From: Variovorax boronicumulans
GTDB taxonomy: Bacteria; Pseudomonadota; Gammaproteobacteria; Burkholderiales; Burkholderiaceae_C
Reading direction: 5' to 3'
NCBI RefSeq assembly: GCF_007677875.1
Contig: NZ_VEDO01000024.1
Location: 31,142 to 95,141 of the forward strand
DNA length: 64,000 bases
Part shown: positions 28,679-37,933 of the stretch, piece by piece
How the letters are laid out: each line of letters starts with the position of its first letter
Position numbering within the stretch: position 1 is the stretch's first letter
Translations under genes and position numbers: made by a program
Notes under the pieces: generated by a model
Seen by the model: the letters and a program-made list of their open reading frames with translations, nothing else
Told to the model about the DNA's origin: nothing
Database searches by the model: none

Positions 28679-29617
28679 ATGTCTGCACTGTGCAAGGACC
28701 GCATCGTCGTCATCACCGGCGCCGGCCGTGGCCTGGGCCGCGAATACGCGCTGGAATTCGCGCGCCAGGGCGCCCAGGTGGTCGTCAACGACCTCGGTGC
28801 GCAGCCCGACGGCAGCGGCGCGGCCAGCGGCCCGGCGCACGAGGTGGTGGCCGAGATCCAGGCGCTGGGCGGCCAGGCCGTTGCCAACACCGACGATGTG
28901 TCCGACTTCGAGGGCGCACGCCGCCTGGTGCAGACCGCCATCGAGCGCTTCGGCGGGCTCGACGTGCTGGTCAACAACGCCGGTATCCTGCGCGACCGCA
29001 CGCTGGTCAACATGGACATCGACGAGTGGGACTCCGTGATCCGCGTGCACCTGCGCGGCACCTTCTGCCCGCTGCGCCACGCCGCGGCCTACTGGCGCGA
29101 CGAGGCCAAGGCCGGCCGCACGCGCCAGGCGCGCGTGGTCAACACCAGCTCTTCGTCGGGCCTGTACGGCATCGTCGGCCAGACCAACTACGGCGCGGCC
29201 AAGGCCGGCATCGCCAACTTGTCCATCGTCGCCGCGCGCGAGCTGGAACGCTACGGCGCCACCGTCAACGCGGTCTACCCGACGGCGATGAGCCGGCTGA
29301 CCGAGAGCCTGTTCAAGAGCGGCCAGCTCAACCCCAAGGCGCCGGGCGGCGCGGCCGGCTTCGAACCGCTGGACGCGGCCAACGTGGCGCCGCTGGTGGT
29401 GTGGCTGGGCAGCGTGCAGTCGGGCGGCGTCACCGGCCGCGTGTTCGGCGCCAAGGGCGGGCGCATCACGGTGGCCGAGGGCTGGCGCGCCGGCCCCCAC
29501 GTGCAGAAGGACAGCCGCTGGACCGCGGCCGAACTCGGCGCGGTGCTGCCGGACCTGGTGGCGCGCGCTGCGCCAAACGCCGACCTGAGCGGCCAGCTGA
29601 ACCCCGCCACGGCATGA
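28679..29617 (+). CDS. SDR dehydrogenase of MFE-2/HSD17B4 type
   Basis: A 312-residue short-chain dehydrogenase with TGAGRGLG, VVNDLGAQPDGSG (the hallmark of the (3R)-hydroxyacyl-CoA dehydrogenase unit of multifunctional enzyme type 2), NNAG, and catalytic Ser, Tyr and Lys (TSSSSGLYGIVGQTNYGAAK). It should oxidise the (3R)-hydroxyacyl-CoA produced by MaoC hydratases. AAAGGAAACCCG precedes the chosen ATG at 28679; an ATG at 28652 lies upstream. The stop overlaps the next ligase start by 4 bp. Confidence 0.87.
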   Translation: MSALCKDRIVVITGAGRGLGREYALEFARQGAQVVVNDLGAQPDGSGAASGPAHEVVAEIQALGGQAVANTDDVSDFEGARRLVQTAIERFGGLDVLVNNAGILRDRTLVNMDIDEWDSVIRVHLRGTFCPLRHAAAYWRDEAKAGRTRQARVVNTSSSSGLYGIVGQTNYGAAKAGIANLSIVAARELERYGATVNAVYPTAMSRLTESLFKSGQLNPKAPGGAAGFEPLDAANVAPLVVWLGSVQSGGVTGRVFGAKGGRITVAEGWRAGPHVQKDSRWTAAELGAVLPDLVARAAPNADLSGQLNPATA

Positions 29618-31173
29618 GCACGCCCAACTACCTCGGCGACTTCGCCGCGCTCACGCCGGACAAGCCGGCCGTGATCGACGCGGCCAGTGGCGAGCAACTG
29701 AGCTACCGCGAACTGGACGAGCGCTCCAACCGGCTGGCCCAGCTGCTGTACGCCCAGGGCCTGCGCCGCGGCGACCGCATCGCCGTGCTGATGGAGAACC
29801 ACCTGCGCTACTTCGAGGTGGCCTGGGCCGCCTTCCGCTCGGGGCTGCTGCTGACCGCCGTCAACCGCTTCCTGACCGCGCCCGAGGTCGCCTACATCGT
29901 GCAGGACAGCGGTGCGCGCGCGGTGGTCTCGTCCATCGCCATGGCCGAGGTCGCCGCCGAGCTGACGGACGCGATGCCGCTGTGCGAGCGGCGGCTCATG
30001 GTGGACGGCGCCATCGCCGGCTGGGAGCCGTACGAGCCCGCCGTGGCCGCCATGCCCTGCACGCGGCTGGCCGAGGAATGGGTCGGCGGCACGCTGCTGT
30101 ACAGCTCGGGCACCACGGGCCGGCCCAAGGGCATCGTGCGGTCCATCCCGCGCACGCGCTTCACGGACGACAACACGCTGGATCCGCGCCTGGCGATGAT
30201 GCAGCACTACGGCTTCGGCGCCGATGCGGTCTACCTGTCCACCGCCCCGCTGTACCACGCGGCGCCGCTGTCCTACGGCACCAACCTGCAGTTCTACGGC
30301 GGCACCGTGGTCTTCATGCGCAAGTTCGACGCTCTGGAGGCGCTGGCGCTGATCGCGCGCTACCGCATCACCCACAGCCAATGGGTGCCGACCATGTTCA
30401 TCCGGCTGCTCAAGCTGCCGGACGCGGAACGTGCGCGCTTCGACCTGTCCAGCCACCGCGTGGCGATCCACGCCGCCGCGCCCTGCCCGCCCGAGGTCAA
30501 GCGCCGCATGATCGAATGGTGGGGGCCCATCGTGCAGGAGTACTACGGCGGCAGCGAGGGCAACGGCCTCACGGTGCTGGACAGCCACGAGGCGCTGGCG
30601 CGGCCCGGCTCGGTCGGCCGGGCCAAGGTCGGCGTGCTGCGCATCTGCGACGACGACGGCCAGGTGCTGCCGGCCGGCCAGGACGGGCTGATCTACTTCG
30701 AGCGCGAGACGCTGCCGTTCCGCTACCACAACGACCCCGAGAAGACGCGCGCGGCCCAGCACCCGCAGCACCCGGCCTGGACCGCCATCGGCGACATCGG
30801 CCACCTGGACGCCGACGGCTACCTCTACCTGACCGACCGGCGCTTCTTCATGATCATCTCGGGCGGGGTCAACATCTACCCGCAGGCCATCGAGGACGCG
30901 CTGGCCCTGCACCCCAGCGTGCAGGACGCCGCGGTGATCGGCGTGCCGGATGCCGAGATGGGCGAGGCCGTCAAGGCCGTGATCGAGCCTGCGCCCGGCG
31001 TGGCGCCGACGCCGGCGCTGGCCGAGGAGCTGATCGGCTTTTTGCGCGGCAAGGTCGCGCGCTACATGCTGCCGCGCTCGCTCGACTTCATCGACGTGAT
31101 GCCGCGCCTGCCCACCGGCAAGCTTTACAAGCGCGCGCTGCGCGAGCGCTATGCCAGGGAGGTCCGCCCATGA
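29614..31173 (+). CDS. Acyl-CoA ligase (ANL superfamily)
   Basis: A 519-residue ligase, paralogous to the one at 3103. Motifs: P-loop YSSGTTGRPKG, THSQWVPTMFIRLL, YYGGSEGNG (A5), hinge DRRFFMIISGGVNIYPQAIE and C-terminal LPTGKLYKRALRERY. It activates a carboxylic acid with CoA. It is coupled by 4-bp overlaps to the SDR upstream and the truncated Bug gene downstream. Confidence 0.9.
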   Translation: MSTPNYLGDFAALTPDKPAVIDAASGEQLSYRELDERSNRLAQLLYAQGLRRGDRIAVLMENHLRYFEVAWAAFRSGLLLTAVNRFLTAPEVAYIVQDSGARAVVSSIAMAEVAAELTDAMPLCERRLMVDGAIAGWEPYEPAVAAMPCTRLAEEWVGGTLLYSSGTTGRPKGIVRSIPRTRFTDDNTLDPRLAMMQHYGFGADAVYLSTAPLYHAAPLSYGTNLQFYGGTVVFMRKFDALEALALIARYRITHSQWVPTMFIRLLKLPDAERARFDLSSHRVAIHAAAPCPPEVKRRMIEWWGPIVQEYYGGSEGNGLTVLDSHEALARPGSVGRAKVGVLRICDDDGQVLPAGQDGLIYFERETLPFRYHNDPEKTRAAQHPQHPAWTAIGDIGHLDADGYLYLTDRRFFMIISGGVNIYPQAIEDALALHPSVQDAAVIGVPDAEMGEAVKAVIEPAPGVAPTPALAEELIGFLRGKVARYMLPRSLDFIDVMPRLPTGKLYKRALRERYAREVRP

Positions 31174-31478
31174 AGACCCTGCGCTGCATCGCCACCATCG
31201 CGGCACTGGCGTTCTCCACGCTGGCCGCGGGCCAGGCCTGGCCGAGCCGGCCCATCACCATCCTGGCGGCGGCGCCGGCCGGCATGCCGGTCTCCCTCCT
31301 GCCGCGGCTGGAGCAGGAGCTACACGCCGCCGTGCAATCGACCGCGCTGAAGGCGCGCTTCCAGGTCGATGGCCTGGTCCCCGTGGGCAACAGCGCGGCG
31401 CAGATGCGCCAGTCGCTCGACACCTACGGTCGGGTCATCGACCGGCTGGTGCAGGCTGCCGGTGTCCGGCTCGACTGA
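31170..31478 (+). pseudogene. Internally deleted Bug receptor (mini-Bug)
   Basis: A 102-residue frame that starts like a Bug receptor (signal peptide, then AWPSRPITIL) and ends like one (RLEQELHAAVQSTALKARF, DGLVPVGNSAAQMR, AAGVRLD), but lacks the roughly 200 central residues that make the ligand-binding lobes. The junction near AAAPAG is in frame, so the product could still be exported. It overlaps the ligase stop by 4 bp. Most likely a deletion derivative without receptor function. Confidence 0.75.
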
Positions 31479-31502
31479 CCGTCCAACCAGAGAGAACCTT
31501 CC

Positions 31503-32348
31503 ATGGACACCCAACCCGAAACGCTGCGCGCCGCGCAGCTGCACATCCAGTCCGGCGTGGCCGAACTCAGCCATCAGCGGCCCGACACGCGCAATGCGCT
31601 GTCCACCGATCTGCAGCAGGACTACGCCGAGCTCATCGACCGCATCGAGCGCGACGCTTCGATCCGCGTGCTGCTGATCACCGGTTCGGGCGGCAGCTTC
31701 TCGGCCGGCGGCGACGTCAAGTTCATGCACGCGCGGCTGGCCGATCCCAGCCTGGGCACGGCGGACTACATGCGCGGCCGGCTGCGCCGCTCCCACCAGT
31801 GGCTGACCCGCCTGCGCGAACTGGAGGTGCCCGTGGTCGCCGCGGTCGACGGGCCGGCCTACGGCGCCGGCTTCGGCCTCGCGATGCAGGCCGACTTCGT
31901 GCTCGCCTCCACGCGCGCCGCGTTCTGCGCCTCGTTCGCGCGGCTGGGTGCCGTGCCCGATTTCGGCCTGCTGCACACGCTGCCGCGCGCCATCGGTCTG
32001 TCGCGCGCCAAGGAGCTGATGCTGACCGCGCGCCGCCTCGGCGCGCAGGAGGCGCAGGCCTGGGGCCTGGTGCACGCCGTGCACGCGCCCGACGCGCTGC
32101 TGCCCGCGGCCCGCGCATTCGCCCGGCGCCTGTGCCTGGGCCCGCGCGAGGCCGCCAGCATGACCAAGAACCTGGTCAACCGCAGCTACGAGACCGACTG
32201 CGCCACCATGTTCTCGGCCGAGGCGAACGCCCAGGCCGTGGCCATGCAGACGCCCTACCACGCCCAGGCCGTGGCCGACTTCGCGCGCGACGGTGCGTTC
32301 CGCTACGACTGGGACCAGCTCGTCAAGCGCGAGGGAGAGCAAGCATGA
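31503..32348 (+). CDS. Enoyl-CoA hydratase/isomerase (crotonase) family protein
   Basis: A 281-residue crotonase-fold protein. GSGGSFSAGGDVKFM and DGPAYGAGFGLAMQADF form the oxyanion hole. The first classical hydratase Glu is absent (GFGL), and the second region reads FARLGAVPDFGLLHTLPR, with an Asp after Pro as in PaaG-type isomerases. Isomerase activity is therefore plausible. Its stop overlaps the thiolase start by 4 bp. Confidence 0.86.
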   Translation: MDTQPETLRAAQLHIQSGVAELSHQRPDTRNALSTDLQQDYAELIDRIERDASIRVLLITGSGGSFSAGGDVKFMHARLADPSLGTADYMRGRLRRSHQWLTRLRELEVPVVAAVDGPAYGAGFGLAMQADFVLASTRAAFCASFARLGAVPDFGLLHTLPRAIGLSRAKELMLTARRLGAQEAQAWGLVHAVHAPDALLPAARAFARRLCLGPREAASMTKNLVNRSYETDCATMFSAEANAQAVAMQTPYHAQAVADFARDGAFRYDWDQLVKREGEQA

Positions 32349-33532
32349 GCGAGAACGTCGTCGTCGCCGGCGTCGGCATGGTGCCCTTCACCAAGCCCGG
32401 CGCCGGGCCGAACTACCTGGAGATGGGCGAGGCCGCCGTGCGGCTCTCGCTGGAGGATGCCGGCATCGGCTACGGCCAGCTGCAGATGGCCTTCGCCGGC
32501 TACGTTTACGGCGACACCAGCTGCGGCCAGGGCGTGCTGTACCGCGTGGGCCGCACGGCGATCCCGGTGTTCAACGTCAACAACGCCTGCGCCACCGGCT
32601 CCAGCGCGCTGTACCTGGCGCGCGCCGCCGTCCAGAGCGGCCAGGTCGATTGCGCGCTGGCGCTGGGTTTCGAGCAGATGCAGCCAGGCGCCACGCGCTC
32701 GAACTTCCCGGACCGGCCGATCCCGCGCGGCGACGTGCTGCCAATCCAGGACCGGCTGTGCGCGGATGCGGGCGACATCCCGCGCAACCTCGTCACCTTC
32801 GGCGGCGCCGGGCGCGAGCACATGCGCCGCTACGGCACGCAGCTGTCGACCTTCGCCGCGATCCGCGCCAAGGCCAGCCGCCATGCGGCGAACAACCCGC
32901 TGGCGCTGTTCAAGAAGATCGTGACGACCGAGGACGTGCTGCAGGACCAGGTCATGTGGGAGGGCGTGATGACCCGCATGATGGCCTGCCCGCCGACCTG
33001 CGGCGCGGCCGCCGCCGTGGTCTGCTCACCCGCGTTCGCGCGGCGGCACGGGCTGCGCACCGACGTGGCGATCCTCGCGCAGGCCATGGTCACCGACCCG
33101 GTGGAATCGTTCGAGCCGCCGACCATGCGGGGCTTCGTCGGTGCCCACATGGCACAGCGCGCATCGCGCGCGGTCTACGAACAGGCCGGCGTGGACCCGC
33201 GCGAGATCCCGGTGGTCGAGCTGCACGACTGCTTCGCCCACAACGAACTGCTGAGCTACGAGGCGCTGGGCCTGTGCCCCGAGGGCGGTGCCGAGCAGTT
33301 CGTGCTGGACGGCGACAACTCCTACGGCGGCCGGGTCGTCACCAACCCCTCGGGCGGGTTGCTGTGCAAGGGCCATCCGCTCGGCGCGACGGGCCTGGCG
33401 CAGTGCTACGAGCTCACGCAGCAGCTGCGCGGCACGGCCGCGCGGCGCCAGGTGGACGGCGCGCGGCTGGCACTGCAGCACAACCTGGGGCTGGGCGGCG
33501 CCTGCGTGGTCACGCTGTACGGCCGCGCCTGA
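32345..33532 (+). CDS. SCP-x-type thiolase (acetyl-CoA acetyltransferase family)
   Basis: A 395-residue lipid-transfer-type thiolase. The nucleophilic Cys is present in NVNNACATGSSAL, followed by HDCFAHNE, the His in GHPLGATGLAQC, and a C-terminal Cys in GGACVVTLYG. It would cleave a 3-oxoacyl-CoA thiolytically, in contrast to the Cys-less homologue at 1937. It is strongly similar to the protein at 34854, indicating duplication. Coupled to the crotonase by a 4-bp overlap. Confidence 0.9.
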   Translation: MSENVVVAGVGMVPFTKPGAGPNYLEMGEAAVRLSLEDAGIGYGQLQMAFAGYVYGDTSCGQGVLYRVGRTAIPVFNVNNACATGSSALYLARAAVQSGQVDCALALGFEQMQPGATRSNFPDRPIPRGDVLPIQDRLCADAGDIPRNLVTFGGAGREHMRRYGTQLSTFAAIRAKASRHAANNPLALFKKIVTTEDVLQDQVMWEGVMTRMMACPPTCGAAAAVVCSPAFARRHGLRTDVAILAQAMVTDPVESFEPPTMRGFVGAHMAQRASRAVYEQAGVDPREIPVVELHDCFAHNELLSYEALGLCPEGGAEQFVLDGDNSYGGRVVTNPSGGLLCKGHPLGATGLAQCYELTQQLRGTAARRQVDGARLALQHNLGLGGACVVTLYGRA

Positions 33533-33679
33533 CAAGGCCCCGGATCGCGGCGCCGCCGGATGGGTGCGCTTTGCGTTTGGCGACGCCAACCCGCCCATCC
33601 GGCTAGTGCCAGCCGCGTTGCGGCTGGCCATCATGCAGGCACGGGTCCACACCCGCCAACCTCCAGAAAGGACACCCCC
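33533..33679. repeat. Hairpin-rich spacer between thiolase and dehydrogenase genes
   Basis: Contains CCGGATGGG (33556-33564) with its inverted copy CCCATCCGG (33594-33602), then GCCAGCCGC-GTT-GCGGCTGGC (33609-33629). The first pattern resembles lineage-specific intergenic repeats of Burkholderiales; the second could attenuate transcription. No gene is present. Confidence 0.4.
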
Positions 33680-34819
33680 GTGCATGTGACGCGAACCGTC
33701 TTTCGCGAAGACCACGAGATGCTGCGCCCCAGCGCGCAGCGCTTCTTCGAGCGCGAATGCGCACCCCGGCAGGCCGCATGGGACGAGGCCGGCCGCGTCG
33801 ACCGCGAGACCTGGATCAAGGCCGGCCGCGAGGGCCTGCTGTGCACGGCCGTGCCGACCGAGTACGGCGGCGGCGGCGGCGACTTCGGCCATGCCGCGGT
33901 CATCGTCGAGGAGATGCACCGCGCCGGAGTCTCCGGCACCGGCTTCTCGCTGCACTCGGACATCATCGCGCCCTACATCGTGCGGCTGGGCACCGAGGAG
34001 CAAAAGCGCCGCTGGCTGCCCAAGGTCTGCGCCGGCGAGACCATCCTGGCCGTGGGCATCACCGAGCCCGGCGGCGGCTCGGATGTGAAGGCCGCGCGCA
34101 CGGTCGCCGTGCGCGATGGCGACGACTACGTCATCACCGGCAGCAAGACCTTCATCAGCAACGGCATGACGGCAGACATGGTCATGGTGGTCTGCAAGAC
34201 CGACCCCGCCGCCGGCGCCAAGGGCGTGAGCCTGGTAATGGTGGAGACCGACCGCCCGGGCTTCCGGCGCGGGCGCAAGCTGCACAAGGTCGGCCAGCCC
34301 GCCGCCGACACCGCCGAGCTGTTCTTCGACAACGTGCGGGTGCCCTTGTCCAACCGGCTCGGTGAGGAGAACAAGGGCTTCTCCTACCTGATGCAGGAGC
34401 TGCCGCAGGAGCGCCTGATCATTGCGCTGTACGCCGCCGTGGCGCTAGAGCGCGTGCTCGAGCTCACGCTGCAGTACGTGAAGGACCGCCGCGCCTTCGG
34501 CCAGACCGTGTGGGACTTCCAGAACACCAAGTTCAAGCTGGCCGACGCCAAGGCCCATGCGGTGGCCGTGCGCACCATGGTGGACTACTACCTGGGCGAG
34601 CACCTGCGCCGCAAGCTCACAGTGCAGGAGGCCGCCATCGCCAAGCTGCACAGCACCGAGACGCTGTGGAAGTGCCTGGACGACATGGTGCAGTTGCACG
34701 GCGGCTACGGCTACATGCTGGAGTACCCGATCGCGCGCGCCTTCACCGACTACCGCGTTTCGCGCGTGGTCGGTGGCGCCAACGAGGTCATGCGCGAATT
34801 GATCGCGCGCCAGCTGTAA
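33680..34819 (+). CDS. Acyl-CoA dehydrogenase (LCAD/isovaleryl-type)
   Basis: A 379-residue protein, starting with GTG at 33680 preceded by AAAGGAC. It shows ITEPGGGSDVKAARTVA (FAD contact), SKTFISNG, LPQERLII (probable catalytic Glu in helix G), HGGYGYMLEYPIARAFTDYR and VGGANEVMRELIARQL. It is a clear paralogue of the enzyme at 6722. It makes enoyl-CoA for the flanking crotonase, SDR and thiolases. A longer frame upstream runs through the hairpin spacer and is not used. Confidence 0.9.
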   Translation: MHVTRTVFREDHEMLRPSAQRFFERECAPRQAAWDEAGRVDRETWIKAGREGLLCTAVPTEYGGGGGDFGHAAVIVEEMHRAGVSGTGFSLHSDIIAPYIVRLGTEEQKRRWLPKVCAGETILAVGITEPGGGSDVKAARTVAVRDGDDYVITGSKTFISNGMTADMVMVVCKTDPAAGAKGVSLVMVETDRPGFRRGRKLHKVGQPAADTAELFFDNVRVPLSNRLGEENKGFSYLMQELPQERLIIALYAAVALERVLELTLQYVKDRRAFGQTVWDFQNTKFKLADAKAHAVAVRTMVDYYLGEHLRRKLTVQEAAIAKLHSTETLWKCLDDMVQLHGGYGYMLEYPIARAFTDYRVSRVVGGANEVMRELIARQL

Positions 34820-34853
34820 GACCCCCTTCCCTTTTCCAGCAACGGAGCAAGCC

Positions 34854-36041
34854 ATGAGCAAGAACACCGTCGTCGCCGGCGTCGGCATGATCCCCTTCAC
34901 CAAGCCAGGCGCCAGCCCCAGCTACACCGACATGGGCGCCGGTGCCGTGCGCGCCGCGCTGCAGGACGCGGGCCTGGACTACGCCCTGGTGCAACAGGCC
35001 TACGTGGGCTACGTCTACGGCGACTCCACCTGCGGCCAGACCGCGCTGTACGAGGTGGGGCTGACCGGCATCCCGATCGTCAACGTCAACAACAACTGCT
35101 CCACCGGCTCGACCGCGCTGTACCTGGCGCGCGCCGCGGTCGAGAGCGGCCAGGCCGACTGCGTGCTGGCGCTGGGCTTCGAGCAGATGCAGGCCGGCGC
35201 GCTGAAGTCGCACTGGGACGACCGGCCGCGCACGCGCGCCCGCTTCGTGCACGTGATGCACGACCTGACCGACGACGTGCCCGAACTGCCGCAGGCGCTG
35301 CGCACCTTCGGCGGCGCCGGTCGCGAGCACATGCGCAAGTACGGCACGCGCATGGAGACCTTCGCGGCGATCCGCGCCAAGGCCAGCCGGCACGCGGCCA
35401 ACAACCCGCTGGCGATCTTCCGCAACGTGGTGACGACCGAGGACGTGATGAACGACAAGGTCATGTGGCCCGGCGTGATGACGCGGCTGATGGCCTGTCC
35501 GCCGACCTGTGGCGCGGCGGCCGCCATCGTCTGCACCGAGGCCTTTGCGAAGAAGCATGGCCTGCGCAGCGACGTGCGCATCCTGGCGCAGGCCATGACC
35601 ACCGACCCGGCCAGCTCGTTCGAGCCACCCTCGCTGATCGCCTACGCCGGCTTCCACATGGCGCAGGCCGCGGCGCAGAAGGTCTACGCGCAGGCCGGCG
35701 TGGGGCCGCAGGACATCCGCGTGGCCGAGCTGCACGACTGCTTCGCGCAGAACGAGCTGCTGACCTACGAGGCGCTGGGCCTGTGCGGCATCGGCGAGGC
35801 CGAGAAATTCGTCCACGACGGCGACAACACCTACGGCGGCAAGATCGTCACCAACCCCTCGGGCGGCCTGCTGTCCAAGGGCCACCCGCTGGGAGCCACC
35901 GGCCTGGCGCAGTGCTACGAGCTCACGCACCAGCTGCGCGGCAGCGCCGACAAGCGGCAGGTCGAGGGCGTGCAGCTGGCGCTGCAGCACAACCTGGGCC
36001 TCGGCGGCGCCTGCGTCGTGACGCTGTACGGCAAGCATTGA
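34854..36041 (+). CDS. SCP-x-type thiolase, paralogue of 32345
   Basis: A 395-residue thiolase with Cys in NVNNNCSTGSTAL, HDCFAQNE, GHPLGATGLAQC and GGACVVTLYG. It is nearly the same length as, and colinear with, the thiolase 1.3 kb upstream, so the two arose by duplication and may act on successive or differently branched 3-oxoacyl-CoAs. ACGGAGC precedes the ATG. Confidence 0.9.
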   Translation: MSKNTVVAGVGMIPFTKPGASPSYTDMGAGAVRAALQDAGLDYALVQQAYVGYVYGDSTCGQTALYEVGLTGIPIVNVNNNCSTGSTALYLARAAVESGQADCVLALGFEQMQAGALKSHWDDRPRTRARFVHVMHDLTDDVPELPQALRTFGGAGREHMRKYGTRMETFAAIRAKASRHAANNPLAIFRNVVTTEDVMNDKVMWPGVMTRLMACPPTCGAAAAIVCTEAFAKKHGLRSDVRILAQAMTTDPASSFEPPSLIAYAGFHMAQAAAQKVYAQAGVGPQDIRVAELHDCFAQNELLTYEALGLCGIGEAEKFVHDGDNTYGGKIVTNPSGGLLSKGHPLGATGLAQCYELTHQLRGSADKRQVEGVQLALQHNLGLGGACVVTLYGKH

Positions 36042-36066
36042 TTTCGGACCAAAGGAGAACCACACC

Positions 36067-36897
36067 ATGAGCAAGAAACTGGAAGGCCAAGTTGCCATCG
36101 TCACCGGCGCCGGCCGCGGCATCGGCCGCAGCATCGCGCAGAAACTGGCCAGCGAGGGCGCCCACGTGGTCGTCAACGACCTGGACACCGCACCGGCCGA
36201 GGAGGTAGCGGGCGAGATCCGCGCCGCTGGCGGCCAGGCCGTGGCCTTCGCCTGCAACGTGACCGACGCCGACTTCGGCCAGCGCATCGTCAAGACTGCG
36301 CTGGAGAAGTTCGGCAAGCTGGACATCATCGTCAACAACGCCGGCTACACCTGGGACAACGTGATCCAGAAGATGAGCGACGAGCAGTGGGACGCCATCC
36401 TGGATTGCCACCTGAAGGCGCCGTTCAACCTGCTGCGCGCCGCCCAGCCCTACCTGCGCGAGGTCAGCAAGGCCGAGGCCGAGGCCGGCCGCGAGGTGTT
36501 CCGCAAGGTCGTCAACATCTCCTCGATCTCGGGCACGCAGGGCAACGCGGGCCAGACCAACTACGCCGCGGCCAAGGCCGGTGTGATGGGGCTGACCAAG
36601 GCGCTGGCCAAGGAGTGGGGCCGCATGAAGGTCAACGTGAACTGCGTGGCCTTCGGCGCCATCGACACCCGGCTGACCCAGCCCACCACCGAGGAGAAGA
36701 CGGTGCAGGTCGAGGGCCGCGACATCAAGGTCGGCGTGCACCCGGACCGCATCGCCGCGGCCGGGCGCGACACCCCGCTGGGCCGCTTCGGCACGCCGGA
36801 AGAGGCAGCCGGCTCGGTCTATCTGTTTTGCATCCCCGAGTCGAACTACGTGACCGGACAGACGCTGATCTGCGGCGGCGGGCGCGGCGGCTTCTGA
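36067..36897 (+). CDS. SDR-family 3-hydroxyacyl-CoA dehydrogenase
   Basis: A 276-residue short-chain dehydrogenase with TGAGRGIGRS, VVNDLDTAPAEE, NNAG and the catalytic triad (NISSISGTQGNAGQTNYAAAK). Longer than FabG, with an insert after VSKAEAEAGREVFRK shared with the MFE-2-like SDR at 28679. AAAGGAG precedes the ATG, 25 bp after the thiolase. Confidence 0.88.
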   Translation: MSKKLEGQVAIVTGAGRGIGRSIAQKLASEGAHVVVNDLDTAPAEEVAGEIRAAGGQAVAFACNVTDADFGQRIVKTALEKFGKLDIIVNNAGYTWDNVIQKMSDEQWDAILDCHLKAPFNLLRAAQPYLREVSKAEAEAGREVFRKVVNISSISGTQGNAGQTNYAAAKAGVMGLTKALAKEWGRMKVNVNCVAFGAIDTRLTQPTTEEKTVQVEGRDIKVGVHPDRIAAAGRDTPLGRFGTPEEAAGSVYLFCIPESNYVTGQTLICGGGRGGF

Positions 36898-36943
36898 GCC
36901 GGCGCCGACCGCACGGCCCACACAACAAACAGGAGACAAGACC

Positions 36944-37933
36944 ATGCGCACCAACGTCCACCTCCCGGCGCGCCGCCACGCCCTGGCCGCGCTGGCGGCC
37001 CTGTGCTGTACTGCGGCGCTGCCCGCCGCGGCGCAGCCGGCCTACCCCGAGCGCCCGGTGCGCATCGTCTCGATCAGCAGCGCGGGCACCGGCGTGGACG
37101 AGTTCACGCGGCTGGCGGCCAAGCACTTCAGCGACCGGACCGGCAAGTCCTTCTTCGTCGAGAACCGGCCCGGCGCCAACGGCATCATCGCGACCGACCA
37201 TGTGGCCAAGTCGACGCCCGACGGCTACACGCTGCTGCTGACGGCGGCCAGCGCGATCACGGCCAACCCCTACATGTACCGCAACCTGCCATACGACCCG
37301 AACAAGGACTTGGCGCCGGTCGCGCGCATGTCGGTGGTGCCCATCGTGGTCACGGTGCCGACGCGCTCGCCGCACCAGACCCTGCAGTCGCTGCTCGACG
37401 CCGCACGCGCCCAGCCCGGCAAGCTCAGCTACGGCACCAGCACGGCCGGCTACAAGGTCATGGTGGCGGCCATGAACGGCCTGGCCAGGGTGCAGGCCGT
37501 GGAGGTGCCTTACAAGGGCACGACCACGCTGCTGCCAGACCTGATGTCGGGCACCCTGGACTACGCGATGGTGGAGATCTCGCAGGTGGTGCCGCAGATG
37601 CAGGCCGGCAAGCTGCGCCCGCTGGCGGTGTCCAGCCCGGCGCGCGTGCCGGTGCTGGCCGGCGTGCCCACGCTGGCCGAACTCGGCATGGGCGAGGCCA
37701 CGCTGACGAGCTGGATGGGCCTGTTCGCGCCGGCCGCCACGCCGCCGGCCATCGTGCGCCAGCTGTCAGCGCTGGCGCTGGAGTTCGTCGCCTCGCCCGA
37801 GGCCAAGGCGCACTTCGAGCAGCGCGGCACGGCCGCCTACCCGGCCGCACTGGACGGCTTCCGCCAGGCCATCGTGGAGGACCAGGCGCGCTGGAAGCAC
37901 TACATCGCCGCGGTGGGCCTGCAGCCGGAGTGA
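36944..37933 (+). CDS. Bug-family TTT periplasmic substrate-binding protein
   Basis: A 329-residue receptor. A signal peptide ends at LPAAAQPAYP, followed by ERPVRIVSISSAGTGVDEFTR and STPDGYTLLLTAAS. ACAGGAGACAAGACC precedes the ATG, the shared Bug leader. It is the last gene of the catabolic island. Confidence 0.92.
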   Translation: MRTNVHLPARRHALAALAALCCTAALPAAAQPAYPERPVRIVSISSAGTGVDEFTRLAAKHFSDRTGKSFFVENRPGANGIIATDHVAKSTPDGYTLLLTAASAITANPYMYRNLPYDPNKDLAPVARMSVVPIVVTVPTRSPHQTLQSLLDAARAQPGKLSYGTSTAGYKVMVAAMNGLARVQAVEVPYKGTTTLLPDLMSGTLDYAMVEISQVVPQMQAGKLRPLAVSSPARVPVLAGVPTLAELGMGEATLTSWMGLFAPAATPPAIVRQLSALALEFVASPEAKAHFEQRGTAAYPAALDGFRQAIVEDQARWKHYIAAVGLQPE

